Source: Parasphingorhabdus marina DSM 22363 (lineage in GTDB: Bacteria > Pseudomonadota > Alphaproteobacteria > Sphingomonadales > Sphingomonadaceae). Taken from it: a stretch of DNA of 64,000 bases. Location: the NCBI RefSeq assembly GCF_900128895.1, contig NZ_FSQW01000002.1, positions 1,116,001 to 1,180,000 on the forward strand. Direction: 5' to 3'. Of this stretch, positions 17,354-27,577 are shown piece after piece (the stretch's first letter is position 1; every line of letters begins with the position of its first letter). A model generated the notes under the pieces. It did no database searches. It was not told where the DNA came from and saw nothing but the letters and a program-made list of their open reading frames with translations. The position numbers and the translations under genes were made by a program.

Positions 17354-18226
17354 CTAACCAACCCCCAGCTTTCGTAGCACGCGCCATGCCAGAGCCTTTG
17401 CCCGGTTCTGCTCGGGATAACGCCCCGGAGCAGTTGGCGAGCCCCCCCGCTTTCGCAGCCAGCCGTTGAATGCCCGTGCATCGGCCTCTGCGAAGCTCCA
17501 GTCGCTGCGCCAGGTGATCGAAAGCGAGATGCTGTGCGTCTCGCCCACCCGGACGAAATGCGGGGCCATGACCGGTACGAAAATCGCGTTGCCGGGCGTC
17601 AGATGGTGCCTGGTTCCCTCGGCTTCGAACGCGTCCTGCCAGACGAGATTGCGATGGCCGCCAAGATGATAGCCTTCATGCACTTCATCGGGTGCATAGC
17701 GGGGATCGCCAGCCGGAAAGGTGGTCATCCACTTCTCACCACGCAGCTGCAGCAGGATATTGTGTTCCGGGTCGAAATGATAGGGTGTCATCGCGCCCGG
17801 CGACGACACGAAAATAAAGCCTTGTGGCTTGAGCATCTTGCCCGTCCGGGCCTCAAGCAGAGGCCGGATCTCCTCCAGCAGCGCCATCAGAAGCCCTTCA
17901 TATTCCGGGACCTGCTCGATATTCTTGAGCACCGCCCAGCTGGCCGAATTTTCGATCATCAGGATGGTGTCGGCAATCGTCATGCCGTTGCCTGGAACAT
18001 CTTCCGGCGCAATGCCCACCGGCAGATCGCCCGGATTATACTCGACGCTGGTCCCGGGCAGTGATGTGCCCAGTCTGGCCAGTGCATCCAGCGTCAGCAA
18101 GCTGTGTTCTGCCAGATGGTGATCCAGCAAATGGGGTTGCTCCGGATAGCATCGGGCGAACTGGCTGCGGGCCTTCTCGTCAAATACCTGCCGCTGGAAC
18201 TGGTCGGATGAGGAAATCTGGTTCAC
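17354..18226 (-). CDS. cupin-like / JmjC-domain oxygenase
   Basis: This 290-residue protein has the cupin-8/JmjC iron site: HFD in TPYHFDPEHNILLQLRGEK (near residue 167) and a later His in APHFVRVGETHSISL (near residue 228). These are the expected HxD...H ligands of a 2-oxoglutarate/Fe(II) dioxygenase. Homologues hydroxylate protein side chains; the target is unknown. Its start overlaps the upstream FemAB-like gene stop by 4 bases (ATGA), so the two are probably made from one transcript and may act on the same substrate. Confidence 0.75.
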   Translation of the reverse strand: MNQISSSDQFQRQVFDEKARSQFARCYPEQPHLLDHHLAEHSLLTLDALARLGTSLPGTSVEYNPGDLPVGIAPEDVPGNGMTIADTILMIENSASWAVLKNIEQVPEYEGLLMALLEEIRPLLEARTGKMLKPQGFIFVSSPGAMTPYHFDPEHNILLQLRGEKWMTTFPAGDPRYAPDEVHEGYHLGGHRNLVWQDAFEAEGTRHHLTPGNAIFVPVMAPHFVRVGETHSISLSITWRSDWSFAEADARAFNGWLRKRGGSPTAPGRYPEQNRAKALAWRVLRKLGVG

Positions 18227-19440
18227 TGTCTTTTCTCCGCCGGATCACCAGTTTTGCGGCCCTTGATCTGGGCCATGAATTCTTCGCCCAGTCGCACACC
18301 GCGGAACAGGGCGGTTCGTGACAGGCCTTTCAGCTCCACCGAAAAGCGTCCGACATGGCGCCGACCGGACCACAGGCTGTCAATCATCGGATGATCCTCC
18401 GCCGCACAGCTGTCCATCCAGGATATGGCGGGATTGTCCAGAATTCCGAGATTCTCCCGCTGCAGCAGCACGCCGGGAGAAAAGCGCGCATAATCCTCGT
18501 CAAATGTCGTCTTGAAGGAGAAACTGCCCTCCCCTGAGTGAAAATTGACCAGCATCGCCAGCGGCTTGCCATCAAGCCGTAGGTCCAGGCGCTGGAGTTG
18601 ACCGGTAGCAGCGGCTCCCTGCAACGTCTCCACAAAAAACTGCCGGGTTTCCGCCCAGCTGTCGAGCGCCGAGCCTTGACGCCCTTTCCAGCCGCGACGT
18701 TCCAGCGCGAGAAACTCTTCAATCCATGCCTCGAGATCCGTTGCATCCTCATGACGGATCACCTGAACGTCTCCCTGGTCGGCCAACCGTCGTTCCTGCC
18801 GCCGCAACTCCTTGCGCTTCTTGGCGCGCACGGTGCTGGCGTAATAGCTGTCCGGATCGAGATCGCTCTGCAGCAGGGCTCGCACTTCACTGTGCACCAG
18901 ATCGCAGCGCCGCTTCTGACGCGCACATACCGCCCGCATCGCGTCATCAACCGCACCGCCGATTGTCAGGCCATTAATGTGAAAAAACCCGGGCCAGGAT
19001 ACCTTGTCGAGCTGATCAAACAGAGCGGTCCAGAACTGATTTTCGAACCCCTTGCGGACGAGCGGCGTTCCCAGAAAGCAATTGTGATGCACCCAGTTCT
19101 GGACATGCGGAATCGGCCAGCGGCCAAACAGACGGCTGGGGCCCACAGGAAGCAGACCGATCAGATCGGTCTTGTCCGGAACACCGGCCCAGAACAGGAA
19201 CATGTGCAAATCGGGATTGGTGCGAAAATGTTGGAGTGCCGGTTCGAGCAACCAGGGTTCATGAAAAACATTGGGCTCCGATGCGTGTTCAGCCAGCTTT
19301 TGCCAGGCCGGGCGGAGCGCCGCATCAATTTCTGCAATGGGGCGCAGTTCGGCGCTGGCCGAGGAAATCAGGCAGACGCGATTGTCATGCGCAAACATGT
19401 CCGTCGCTTCTGGTCTGCCCTGAAACCCGCCTGCATCCAT
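18223..19440 (-). CDS. FemAB/CelD-like GNAT acyltransferase
   Basis: From the ATG at 19440 (a TTGGGG site lies 10 bases before it; a TTG at 19464 and an ATG at 19398 are alternatives) the product is about 405 residues. The N-half carries NVFHEPWLLEPALQHF, and the C-half is a GNAT fold of the Acetyltransferase_6 type with YYASTVRAKKRKELRRQERRL and LRLDGKPLAMLVNFHSGEGSFSFKTTFDEDYARFSPGVLL. Such proteins transfer acyl or aminoacyl groups to envelope or polysaccharide targets. The stop overlaps the JmjC-like gene by 4 bases. Specific substrate unknown. Confidence 0.75.
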   Translation of the reverse strand: MDAGGFQGRPEATDMFAHDNRVCLISSASAELRPIAEIDAALRPAWQKLAEHASEPNVFHEPWLLEPALQHFRTNPDLHMFLFWAGVPDKTDLIGLLPVGPSRLFGRWPIPHVQNWVHHNCFLGTPLVRKGFENQFWTALFDQLDKVSWPGFFHINGLTIGGAVDDAMRAVCARQKRRCDLVHSEVRALLQSDLDPDSYYASTVRAKKRKELRRQERRLADQGDVQVIRHEDATDLEAWIEEFLALERRGWKGRQGSALDSWAETRQFFVETLQGAAATGQLQRLDLRLDGKPLAMLVNFHSGEGSFSFKTTFDEDYARFSPGVLLQRENLGILDNPAISWMDSCAAEDHPMIDSLWSGRRHVGRFSVELKGLSRTALFRGVRLGEEFMAQIKGRKTGDPAEKRQ

Positions 19441-19550
19441 GATATTGTTGCCCCAAAAATGCAATTCTTCGAGCCAGAACAGCTAGCAAAAATTGGGTAA
19501 TATCCGATTAACGCCGATTGGCGGGCGTATGGGAACAGCCAAATAAAGAA

Positions 19551-19582
19551 AAACCCCGCCGAAATCGCTTCCGGCGGGGTTT
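19551..19582 (-). terminator. intrinsic terminator of hppA
   Basis: AAACCCCGCCG and CGGCGGGGTTT form a perfect 11-base stem with a 10-base loop, 24 bases past the hppA stop. On the minus strand the stem is followed by a T-rich run. It also insulates the FemAB-like gene start region. Confidence 0.92.
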
Positions 19583-19606
19583 GTTCAAACCAGTATGTCG
19601 GTCAGA

Positions 19607-21724
19607 TTACACTGCGCCGTGCGCCAGAGCAGCGAGCAGCAGCAATGCCACGATATTGGTGATCTTGATCATCGGGTTCACGGCCGGGCCAGCGGTGTCC
19701 TTGTAGGGATCGCCAACCGTATCGCCGGTCACGGCTGCCTTGTGGGCTTCGCTGCCCTTGCCGCCATGATTGCCGTCTTCGATATATTTCTTGGCATTGT
19801 CCCATGCGCCGCCGCCAGCTGTCATTGACAGTGCAACGAACAAGCCGCCGACGATCACGCCAAGCAACAGGGCACCAAGAGCGGCAAAACCATTCGCCTG
19901 ACCCGCGACCATCGTGATCGCGAAATAGACGATGATCGGTGCCAGAACCGGAAGCAGTGAAGGAACGATCATTTCCTTGATCGCCGCCTTGGTCACCAGA
20001 TCCACGGTCCGGGCATAATCAGGACGGGATGTGCCGTCCATGATGCCCTTGTCCTTGGCAAACTGGTCCCGGACGTCGACAACCACGTCACCGGCCGCCC
20101 GACCCACAGCGGTCATGCCCATCGCTCCGAAGAGATAGGGCAGCAACGCGCCGAGCAACAGGCCGACAATCACATAAGGATTCTCCAGACTGAAGCTGAC
20201 TTCGAGGTTCGGGAAGAAGATCGCCAGATCGGCGGTATAGGCACTGAACAGAACCAGAGCGGCAAGACCGGCGGAACCAATGGCATAGCCTTTGGTCACG
20301 GCCTTTGTGGTGTTACCTACAGCGTCAAGCGCGTCCGTCTTGTCACGAACACTCTGATCCAGACCGGACATTTCGGCGATACCGCCGGCATTGTCGGTGA
20401 CCGGGCCATAGGCATCAAGCGCCACGACCATGCCTGCCAGAGCGAGCATCGAGGTTGCCGCGAAGCCGAGACCGATCAGGCCGGCCAGCTGGTAAGCCAC
20501 AATGATACCGATCACGATGACCAGAGTCGGCAGCGCCGTGGACTCCAGGCTGATCGCCAGACCCTGGATCACGTTGGTGCCGTGACCGGTTTCGGACGAT
20601 TTCGCAATCGAACGGACCGGACGATAGTTGGTACCCGTGTAATATTCGGTAATCCAGATGATCAGGCCGGTCACAGCCAGACCCACCATCATGCACCAGA
20701 ACAGCGCCATGCCGGTAAAGCCACCCGTGCCATCGACACCCACACCGATCACGGTGTTCATGTCACCGATCGTCCGGAATGTCACATAGTAGAGCGCGGG
20801 GATCGACAACACGGCGGTTGTAATGAAGCCCTTGTACAGCGCACCCATGATGTTGGTTCCACCGCCAAGCCGGACCATATAGGTACCGATGATCGAGGTG
20901 ATGATGCATGCCCCGCCGATGATCAGCGGCAGCGCCATCAGGTTACCGAGCATCTCCGCACCGACCAGGTCGCCAACCAGAAGCGCCAGCAGCACCATGG
21001 TGGCGCCGACGGTCACGACATAGGTTTCGAAGAGGTCGGCTGCCATGCCGGCACAGTCACCGACATTGTCGCCGACATTGTCGGCAATCGTCGCCGGGTT
21101 GCGTGGGTCATCCTCGGGAATACCAGCTTCGACCTTGCCGACCAGGTCGGCGCCGACGTCCGCGGCTTTCGTGAAGATACCACCGCCGAGACGGGCGAAG
21201 ATCGAAATCAGCGAAGCGCCGAAGGCCAGAGCAACTAGCGCTTCAATGACGACACGGTCATTGGGAGCCATGCCCATTTGCGCGGTCAGGACCCAGTAGA
21301 AGATCGAGATAGCGAGAAGCGCCAGGCCAGCGACCAGCATGCCGGTGACCGCACCTGCGCGAAACGCAACGGTCAGGCCGGTTTGCAGGCTTTCCGCTGC
21401 GCCCTGCGCCGTCCGGACGTTGGACCGGACCGAAATGTTCATTCCGATATAGCCCGCAACCCCTGAGAGAACCGCACCAATCACAAAACCAATGGCTGAA
21501 ATGGCGCCCAGAAACAGGCCAACCACAATAGCAACCACGACACCGACAATGCCGATGGTGGTATATTGGCGGTTCAGATAGGCTTGTGCCCCTTCCTGAA
21601 TCGCGCCGGAAATTTCCTGCATTTTTTCGTTGCCTGCCGGTGCCCCGAGCACCTGGCGGCTGGTAATGAAACCGTATAAAACGGCCAGTAAGCCACATAA
21701 TATTGAAATGGTGACAACATTCAT
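19607..21724 (-). CDS. hppA: membrane H+-translocating pyrophosphatase, K+-independent type
   Basis: The 705-residue polytopic protein carries the pyrophosphatase substrate motif [18 protein letters not shown] and the [19 protein letters not shown] acidic segment. It couples PPi hydrolysis to ion pumping across the inner membrane. The [10 protein letters not shown] segment has Lys after GNTT; in this family Lys there marks K+-independent proton pumps, whereas Ala marks K+-dependent ones. It is followed by a strong terminator and lies after thiL, as in other sphingomonads. Expression would save energy under low-energy conditions; that is inference. Confidence 0.96.
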   Translation of the reverse strand: MNVVTISILCGLLAVLYGFITSRQVLGAPAGNEKMQEISGAIQEGAQAYLNRQYTTIGIVGVVVAIVVGLFLGAISAIGFVIGAVLSGVAGYIGMNISVRSNVRTAQGAAESLQTGLTVAFRAGAVTGMLVAGLALLAISIFYWVLTAQMGMAPNDRVVIEALVALAFGASLISIFARLGGGIFTKAADVGADLVGKVEAGIPEDDPRNPATIADNVGDNVGDCAGMAADLFETYVVTVGATMVLLALLVGDLVGAEMLGNLMALPLIIGGACIITSIIGTYMVRLGGGTNIMGALYKGFITTAVLSIPALYYVTFRTIGDMNTVIGVGVDGTGGFTGMALFWCMMVGLAVTGLIIWITEYYTGTNYRPVRSIAKSSETGHGTNVIQGLAISLESTALPTLVIVIGIIVAYQLAGLIGLGFAATSMLALAGMVVALDAYGPVTDNAGGIAEMSGLDQSVRDKTDALDAVGNTTKAVTKGYAIGSAGLAALVLFSAYTADLAIFFPNLEVSFSLENPYVIVGLLLGALLPYLFGAMGMTAVGRAAGDVVVDVRDQFAKDKGIMDGTSRPDYARTVDLVTKAAIKEMIVPSLLPVLAPIIVYFAITMVAGQANGFAALGALLLGVIVGGLFVALSMTAGGGAWDNAKKYIEDGNHGGKGSEAHKAAVTGDTVGDPYKDTAGPAVNPMIKITNIVALLLLAALAHGAV

Positions 21725-21886
21725 GTGCTGCTCTCCCCCTGGTTTTTATAACAAAACGCCCCGTTTGATCGGGACGTCGACCGGCAAGGCTATAGGGCGG
21801 GAACCGGGAGCGGTGCAACCCCTGATTTTCACGGTTTACCGCAAGGTCGGCCACCTTTGCCGCGTCCGCAAAAAGGGGGCTAACGG

Positions 21887-22822
21887 TCAGGCGTGGACGA
21901 AGCCAAGAGAAGCGGGCAGGCCGACCTCCTCTCCCTTTTGGACCAGAGAAACGCCGGAACCGGCCCGGCACTGGCCAATTTTCGTCAGTTTTGTGGGCAA
22001 TACCGTCTCGGGACTGGCTGTCAGGAGGAGCTGGTAATCGTCGCCGCCGGTGGCGGCTTTCATGCGGGCATCCTCGCTCTCCCCGAAAACCGCGACAAAT
22101 GGTTCGGACAAGGGCACTTCACCGAGATCGATCTCCATGCGGACATTGCTCGCATCGGCGATCCGGGAGGCATCGAGCAGCAGGCCATCGGAGATATCCA
22201 TCATGCTGCTGACCAGCGGCGAAAGCGCCCGGCCGTCCTCCAGCCGCGGTGCAGGTCGGTTATGCGCTTTCAAAAGCGCAGCGGAAATCTCGAAATCTGC
22301 TGCTTGTGCCGTTCCGGATGCCAGCTGCAGTCCGGCCCAGGCATCGCCGATATTCCCGGTCACGTAGATACTGTGCCCCGGTGCAGCGCCAGAACGGGCG
22401 GGTACGATATGGCCGCGTGCCTCGCCAAAAGCGGTCAGTCCCATGGTCCGGCGGCCATTTTCACCGGAAGACACCGTATCGCCGCCGAGCAAGGGCACCG
22501 AGAAACTGGCCAGTGCTTCCTTGAGCCCACGGACAAAGGCCGCGTCCCAGATGTCGTCGTTCCCGCGGCTGTAACCCATCAGCACGCCCATCGGCTTGGC
22601 GCCTTTGGCCGCGAGATCCGACAGATTGACCGCAACCAGCTTCCACGCCACATCGGCGGCATCGGCTTCGGGAAGAAAATGGACACCTTCGACCAGCATG
22701 TCATGGGTCATGACCAGCTTGTGGCGGCCAAAGGGAATAACGGCTGCATCGTCACATAGTCCGCGTGCAGCAGGATGAGTGGCCAGCTTCTTCAGCTGGT
22801 CAATAAATTCCAGTTCAGTCAA
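21887..22822 (-). CDS. thiL: thiamine-monophosphate kinase
   Basis: This 311-residue protein has the PurM/ThiL-type motifs CDDAAVIPF near residue 24, VMTHDMLVEGVHFLP near 37, LSDLAAKGAKPMGVL near 68, and SSMMDISDGLLLDASRIADA near 207. ThiL phosphorylates thiamine monophosphate to the active diphosphate cofactor. Length is normal. It sits 84 bases downstream of nusB in the common nusB-thiL order. The downstream acetolactate-synthase-like gene also needs this cofactor but is far away and not in this operon. Confidence 0.95.
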   Translation of the reverse strand: MTELEFIDQLKKLATHPAARGLCDDAAVIPFGRHKLVMTHDMLVEGVHFLPEADAADVAWKLVAVNLSDLAAKGAKPMGVLMGYSRGNDDIWDAAFVRGLKEALASFSVPLLGGDTVSSGENGRRTMGLTAFGEARGHIVPARSGAAPGHSIYVTGNIGDAWAGLQLASGTAQAADFEISAALLKAHNRPAPRLEDGRALSPLVSSMMDISDGLLLDASRIADASNVRMEIDLGEVPLSEPFVAVFGESEDARMKAATGGDDYQLLLTASPETVLPTKLTKIGQCRAGSGVSLVQKGEEVGLPASLGFVHA

Positions 22823-22906
22823 TTGGGCCCCTTAAATACAAAAGGATGTGCCCCACATCAGATACCAACAAAACCATTCCCCTTGCCGGAAGGCACGGGA
22901 AATATG

Positions 22907-23353
22907 TCAGCCACGCACCTTTTTGGCAATTGCATCGAGCAATCCGTTGACGAAGCCGCTTTCCTTCTGGTCGAAAAAGGCATGGGCGACGTCGACATAT
23001 TCGTCGATGACCACTGCGGTCGAAACATCCTCCCGCATGAGTAATTCAAAACTGCCAGAGCGCAGAATTTGCAACATGGTTTTGTCGAGACGCCCCATAG
23101 ACCAGCCGGATGCCAGCTTTTCGGTGATCAGCGCGTCTATTTCGTCGCGTTTTTGGTCCACTCCGGTGACGAGATCATCGAAAAACGCGACCTCTGCCTC
23201 CTGATACTGGTCATCCTCGATCTCTGCGCCCAGGCGGTGATCATGAAACTCCTTCAGCAGTTTCGGGATGGGAGTCTTTTCCATGTCATGCTGGAACAAG
23301 GCCTGCACGGCTGCCAGCCGGGCGGCGGAACGGGAAGAGGATTTTGCGGTCAT
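22907..23353 (-). CDS. nusB: transcription antitermination factor NusB
   Basis: The 148-residue all-helical protein begins SSRSAARLAAVQALFQHDM and ends with the family segment LLMREDVSTAVVIDEYVDVAHAF and GFVNGLLDAIA. NusB binds BoxA RNA with NusE (S10) to prevent early termination of rRNA transcripts. Its start overlaps the DUF1993 gene stop by 4 bases. Confidence 0.95.
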   Translation of the reverse strand: MTAKSSSRSAARLAAVQALFQHDMEKTPIPKLLKEFHDHRLGAEIEDDQYQEAEVAFFDDLVTGVDQKRDEIDALITEKLASGWSMGRLDKTMLQILRSGSFELLMREDVSTAVVIDEYVDVAHAFFDQKESGFVNGLLDAIAKKVRG

Positions 23354-23877
23354 GCCGGGTTCGCAATTCTCGGACGACCGACAAAATCCATCTTGCCAAT
23401 CGCAAAACCGCGCTCCCGAAGGAGATCGTAGGCCGTTGTCGCATGGAAATAGAAATTTGGCTGGGCAAAGCTGAGCAGGAAATTCTCGGCCGTGAATGGC
23501 ATCACGGTTTGCTTGAAACGGAATTCCATGGGTTTGCCCACGAAGCTGGCCATTTCCTCGGTACTGATCGCCTCCAGCCCCACCTGCGCTTCATCGAGAT
23601 ATTCATAAAGGCCCTCCCAGCTGTCAGCCGGTGCAACCAGGCTCGGTGTATAGACGCCTTCCTTGACGGCGTCGATCGCACCGAGCGAATGTTCGCGGCA
23701 GCATTTTACCTGGTAAGAGAATGGCTGCATGTCGGCGATCAGGCGTGCTCCGATAATTTCTTCCCGTGCCGTTCCAGTCTCTTCACAATGCGCCCTGGCC
23801 TTGTCTACCAGCGCACGCACGGCATCAATGATCTGAAGCTGTGATGGAATGACGGCGTCATAAAGTGAGATCATCAT
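23350..23877 (-). CDS. DUF1993 family protein
   Basis: This 175-residue soluble protein resembles DUF1993: MMISLYDAVIPSQLQIIDAV at the start, RLIADMQPFSYQVKCCREHS in the middle and AQPNFYFHATTAYDLLRERGF near the end. That is a DinB-like helical bundle outline. No reaction is known. It overlaps nusB by 4 bases, while hisD lies 142 bases upstream, so it may head its own nusB transcript. Confidence 0.8.
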   Translation of the reverse strand: MMISLYDAVIPSQLQIIDAVRALVDKARAHCEETGTAREEIIGARLIADMQPFSYQVKCCREHSLGAIDAVKEGVYTPSLVAPADSWEGLYEYLDEAQVGLEAISTEEMASFVGKPMEFRFKQTVMPFTAENFLLSFAQPNFYFHATTAYDLLRERGFAIGKMDFVGRPRIANPA

Positions 23878-24019
23878 GGATTGTTTCTTTCTGCTTCCGG
23901 AGCATCACTCCGGCATATTTTTGAACCGCCATGCTATGCCGCCGGGCTTGGCGATCGTCGAGAGGTTTTTTGGCCAGTTACCGCCCGCCCGAAAACCTGC
24001 GTAAACTGCGCCGCGGGTG

Positions 24020-25312
24020 TCATGGGTCAAGCCGTTTCTGCACGCTTGCTGCATGAGCAGGCAGCCCTTCGGCCTCTGCCAATGCCACGGCAGCGGGTCC
24101 GATTTTCGCCAGCGAATTTTCATCGCATTCCAGAAAACTGGTGCGCTTCATGAAATCCGTGACAGACAATCCGGAAGAGAAACGCGCCCGGCGACCGGTC
24201 GGCAGTACGTGATTGGGACCGGCAACATAGTCCCCCACTGCTTCCGGCGTGTGCCGGCCGAGGAAGACCGAACCGGCATGCCGGACCTTGTTGAACAGGC
24301 GCTGCGGATCATCCACGGCCAGCTCGAGATGCTCCGCGGCAAGCCGGTCGACGAGCGGCATCGCCTTTTCGAGGCGGTCCACGAGGATGATTGCGCCGTT
24401 ATCCTGCCAGCTGGCCTTCGCCGTCTCGACAGTCTTCAATGCCGCTAGCTGTGTATCAATCTGTTCGGCGACGGCGTCCGCAAAGGCCGCGTCATCGGTG
24501 AACAGGATGGACTGGCTGGTTGGGTCATGTTCGGCCTGTGACAGCAAATCCGCCGCGATCCATTCGGGATTGTTCTGACCATCGGCGACCACGACGATTT
24601 CGGACGGTCCGGCGACCATGTCGATCCCGACAACGCCATAAACCTGCCGCTTCGCTTCGGCGACCCAGGCATTACCGGGGCCGGTGACAACATCAACCGG
24701 AGCAATTTTGTCCGTTCCATAGGCCAGCGCAGCCACGGCCTGCGCCCCGCCGATCCGCCAGATTTCATCCACGCCCGCGATTTGCGCGGCGGCGAGAACC
24801 AGCGGATTGACTTCTCCGCCCGGCGTTGGCGTCACCATGATTACCCGGTCCACGCCAGCGACCTTGGCAGGAATCGCGTTCATCAGAACCGAAGAGGGAT
24901 ATGCCGCCCGGCCACCGGGGATATAGATGCCTGCACGCTCCACGGCGTTCCAGCGGGCACCGATCCGGACGCCGGCATCATCACGATAGTCGCGATTGTC
25001 GGGCTTTTGCCCCTCATGATAGTCGCGGATCCGCAGCGCGGCGAGCTCCAGGGCAATCCGCAGGTTAGGGTCAAGATTCTCGAGCGCGGCTTCGCATTCC
25101 AGCGGCGTGATCTGCCAGCCGGTAAACTCGGGATCATGACCGTCAAACTTTTGCGTCAATCGCGCAAGGGCTTCATCGCCATTGTCCCGCACATCCTGAA
25201 TGATCGCGGTGACGTCGGCTGACACATCTGCGTCGCTCTCGCGTCTGGCATTGACCAGCGCATCAAAAGCCGTGTCAAATCCGGCATCATTCGCAGCGAG
25301 ACGCAAGGGCAT
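24020..25312 (-). CDS. hisD: histidinol dehydrogenase
   Basis: The 430-residue enzyme shows the HisD landmarks: GIYIPGGRAAYPSSVLMNAIPAKVAGV near residues 118-144, TGPGNAWVAEAKRQVYG, and the zinc-site region LLSQAEHDPTSQSIL and AAEHLELAV. It carries out the last two oxidations of histidine synthesis, histidinol to histidine, with NAD. Length is usual. It shares one base with the hisG stop, so hisG and hisD are coupled. Confidence 0.96.
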   Translation of the reverse strand: MPLRLAANDAGFDTAFDALVNARRESDADVSADVTAIIQDVRDNGDEALARLTQKFDGHDPEFTGWQITPLECEAALENLDPNLRIALELAALRIRDYHEGQKPDNRDYRDDAGVRIGARWNAVERAGIYIPGGRAAYPSSVLMNAIPAKVAGVDRVIMVTPTPGGEVNPLVLAAAQIAGVDEIWRIGGAQAVAALAYGTDKIAPVDVVTGPGNAWVAEAKRQVYGVVGIDMVAGPSEIVVVADGQNNPEWIAADLLSQAEHDPTSQSILFTDDAAFADAVAEQIDTQLAALKTVETAKASWQDNGAIILVDRLEKAMPLVDRLAAEHLELAVDDPQRLFNKVRHAGSVFLGRHTPEAVGDYVAGPNHVLPTGRRARFSSGLSVTDFMKRTSFLECDENSLAKIGPAAVALAEAEGLPAHAASVQKRLDP

Positions 25313-25962
25313 CAGGCTTGCCCGGCCATTTCACGAAACTTCTGGACCAGCGGAGTGAGCTCGGCGCTGCGCATCTTGTAAGCGGCGCGGTTCACGACCA
25401 GCCGACCGGAAATATCGAGGATCCGGTCCGTCTCGACCAGATTATTGGCTTTCAGCGTACTGCCCGATTCCACCAGATCGACGATATGCCGCGACAGGCC
25501 CAGCGACGGCGCCAGTTCCATCGCGCCATTGAGCTTCACACATTCCGCCTGAATCCCCTTCGATTCAAAATAGCGGCTGGTCAAGTTGGGATATTTGGTT
25601 GCCACCCGGAGATGCGAGACATTGCCGACCTGTTCGGCATCATCCTTCGGCTGCGCAACCGACAGCCGGCAGCGTCCAATGCCGAGGTCGACCGGGGCAT
25701 AAAGCTCACTATAGTCAAACTCCTCGATCACGTCCGAACCGACAATGCCGATCTGGGCCGCGCCGTGAGCGACGAACGTCGCGACGTCGAAGGCCCGGAC
25801 ACGGATGATCGAAACATGCGCCTGGTTGGTCGCAAACATCAGCGAGCGGTTCGCCTTGTCGAAAAACTCGCCCGCAGGCGTGATCCCGACGCTGGCGAGC
25901 AGCGGCAGGGCTTCGTCCAGTATTCTCCCCTTGGGGATTGCAAAGATCAGCGGTTCGGCCAT
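25312..25962 (-). CDS. hisG: ATP phosphoribosyltransferase, short form
   Basis: The ATG at 25962 gives a 216-residue protein starting [21 protein letters not shown]; upstream in-frame codons look unconserved. The catalytic PRPP-type segment is [11 protein letters not shown] near residue 167. It makes the first step of histidine synthesis, joining ATP and PRPP. The short form lacks the C-terminal regulatory domain and in other bacteria needs HisZ for activity and feedback; hisZ is not in this window. The divergent DUF2332 gene starts 53 bases away. Confidence 0.95.
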   Translation of the reverse strand: MAEPLIFAIPKGRILDEALPLLASVGITPAGEFFDKANRSLMFATNQAHVSIIRVRAFDVATFVAHGAAQIGIVGSDVIEEFDYSELYAPVDLGIGRCRLSVAQPKDDAEQVGNVSHLRVATKYPNLTSRYFESKGIQAECVKLNGAMELAPSLGLSRHIVDLVESGSTLKANNLVETDRILDISGRLVVNRAAYKMRSAELTPLVQKFREMAGQA

Positions 25963-26014
25963 AGATGCGCGCTCTAATGCTGTGCTGCAAAAAGGGCAAT
26001 GGAGAAAGGGCAAT

Positions 26015-27064
26015 ATGTCGAATCAAGATCAAGTCCGCGCGGCCTTTGCCAACCAGATCGAATATTGCCGGTCCAATGGCGCGCCGATTACCGGCCGAAT
26101 GGTCGAAGCTATTATCGGCGCCATCGACATGACGACCGAGCTGGGGCAGCGTGTCCTCGAATGGGAGGGCAATCCGCTGGCCGACGCCCTGCCCTTGCGC
26201 GTCGCTGGCGGATTCCATGCCTTGCATTTGGCTGGCGAGCACGCGGAACTGTCAGCCATATATGAGGGCGACAGCGCAGCAATCGACCGGGCAGAGGCAA
26301 TCGTGTCCGCCACCATCGCCAGCGACGAAGGACAACTGCTGCCCTGGCTCAATTCGCCGCCACAAACCAATGAAGCGGGTCGTTCCTCTTCCTATATTGC
26401 CGGCCTGCTGGCGCTGACCGCAGCCGGATTGCCGCCGCGTTTCGAGTTGCTGGAAATCGGTTCCAGCGCCGGATTGAATCTGATGATAGATCGCTATCGC
26501 TATGACTTGTCAGGTGTTTCTGTTGGATCAGCGGACGCGGACATGTCTTTTCAGCCCGAGTGGGAAGGCCCGCCGCCGCCTGATGTGCCGTTCTCCTTCG
26601 ACTCCATTCGTGGCTGCGACATTGCGCCCGTGGATCTGGCGGATCCGGCGCAGGCGCGGCGCCTGAAGGCCTATATCTGGCCCGAACATACGCAGCGGTT
26701 TGAGCGGATGGAAACGGGAATTGCCATGATCCGCGAGCGAGCCCCGTTGCTGGACAGCGGCAGCGCCGATGACTGGGCCGAAGCCCAGCTCACACTGCCC
26801 CAGGAGGCAGGAGTTACGCGGGTGCTGGTGCATTCGATCGTCTGGCAATATATCCCCAGGGCCGGCCGCCAGCGTGTCCGTGCAGCCATGGAAGCCGCGG
26901 GCCAGAAGGCAACGGCCGAGCGGCCGCTCGCATGGCTGGCTCTGGAGGCCAATCGCGAAACCTATCGCCACGAGCTGATCGTCCGTCACTGGCCAGGCAA
27001 TGATGAGCCGGTCAAACTGGGCGAAGCCCATGCCCATGGCGCATGGGTGAAATGGCTGGGATAG
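26015..27064 (+). CDS. DUF2332 family protein
   Basis: The ATG at 26015 gives a 349-residue protein; a longer frame to 25805 would cover the hisG start. It contains [23 protein letters not shown] near residue 143, which looks like a methyltransferase-type SAM-binding turn, and [20 protein letters not shown] near 268. This fits DUF2332, whose members are predicted but unproven methyltransferase-fold proteins. It is followed by the COQ4-like gene 36 bases later. Confidence 0.8.
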   Translation: MSNQDQVRAAFANQIEYCRSNGAPITGRMVEAIIGAIDMTTELGQRVLEWEGNPLADALPLRVAGGFHALHLAGEHAELSAIYEGDSAAIDRAEAIVSATIASDEGQLLPWLNSPPQTNEAGRSSSYIAGLLALTAAGLPPRFELLEIGSSAGLNLMIDRYRYDLSGVSVGSADADMSFQPEWEGPPPPDVPFSFDSIRGCDIAPVDLADPAQARRLKAYIWPEHTQRFERMETGIAMIRERAPLLDSGSADDWAEAQLTLPQEAGVTRVLVHSIVWQYIPRAGRQRVRAAMEAAGQKATAERPLAWLALEANRETYRHELIVRHWPGNDEPVKLGEAHAHGAWVKWLG

Positions 27065-27100
27065 CTTGCAATTTGGGCTAAATTCCGCTAATATACATTT

Positions 27101-27577
27101 ATGTCAGTAGCGTTTCTTTCCTCTCACCAGTCCAGTCCGAATCTGTCCTTGCGTGATGCCCTGGAACGATTCCGGGCAGATGCCGGGATTGATGGAAAAT
27201 TTGCGGCAGCCGGCCCGGATTCCCGGGACCTGCTGGACAAGCACGACGTCATCCATGTCCTGTTCGGACTCGACACCTCCATTCGACAGGAAGCCATGGC
27301 CGATTTCTGGACCCTGTTTGGGACCGACGCGAAATTTGCCGACCTGCGCAAATATTTTGATCTGCCGGAACAACAGGAACTGGTCGATGAATTTGGCTGG
27401 CCCAAACTGGCGGCCCTGACCTTTGCTTCGCTGCCGCAGGCTGTCCGGATTGCGATCCGTGCACGCAAACTCAAGCGCAAGTGGCCGTGGAATGAGTACC
27501 ACCGCTATCTGGATGTTCCGGTCACGGATATCCGCCGCGAATTTGGCATCGATCTGGTCGAAGCGCGGCCCGCCTAG
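27101..27577 (+). CDS. COQ4-like ubiquinone-biosynthesis protein
   Basis: This 158-residue protein has LLDKHDVIHVLFGLDTS near residues 45-61. The HDxxH-type motif with its downstream sequence recalls the metal-binding motif of COQ4, a protein of the ubiquinone pathway recently linked to C1 decarboxylation/hydroxylation of the quinone ring. The rest (KWPWNEYHRYLDVPVTDIRREFGI) also resembles bacterial Coq4-like proteins. Assignment rests on motif recognition only. Its stop interlocks with the convergent cupin gene at CTAG. Confidence 0.6.
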   Translation: MSVAFLSSHQSSPNLSLRDALERFRADAGIDGKFAAAGPDSRDLLDKHDVIHVLFGLDTSIRQEAMADFWTLFGTDAKFADLRKYFDLPEQQELVDEFGWPKLAALTFASLPQAVRIAIRARKLKRKWPWNEYHRYLDVPVTDIRREFGIDLVEARPA

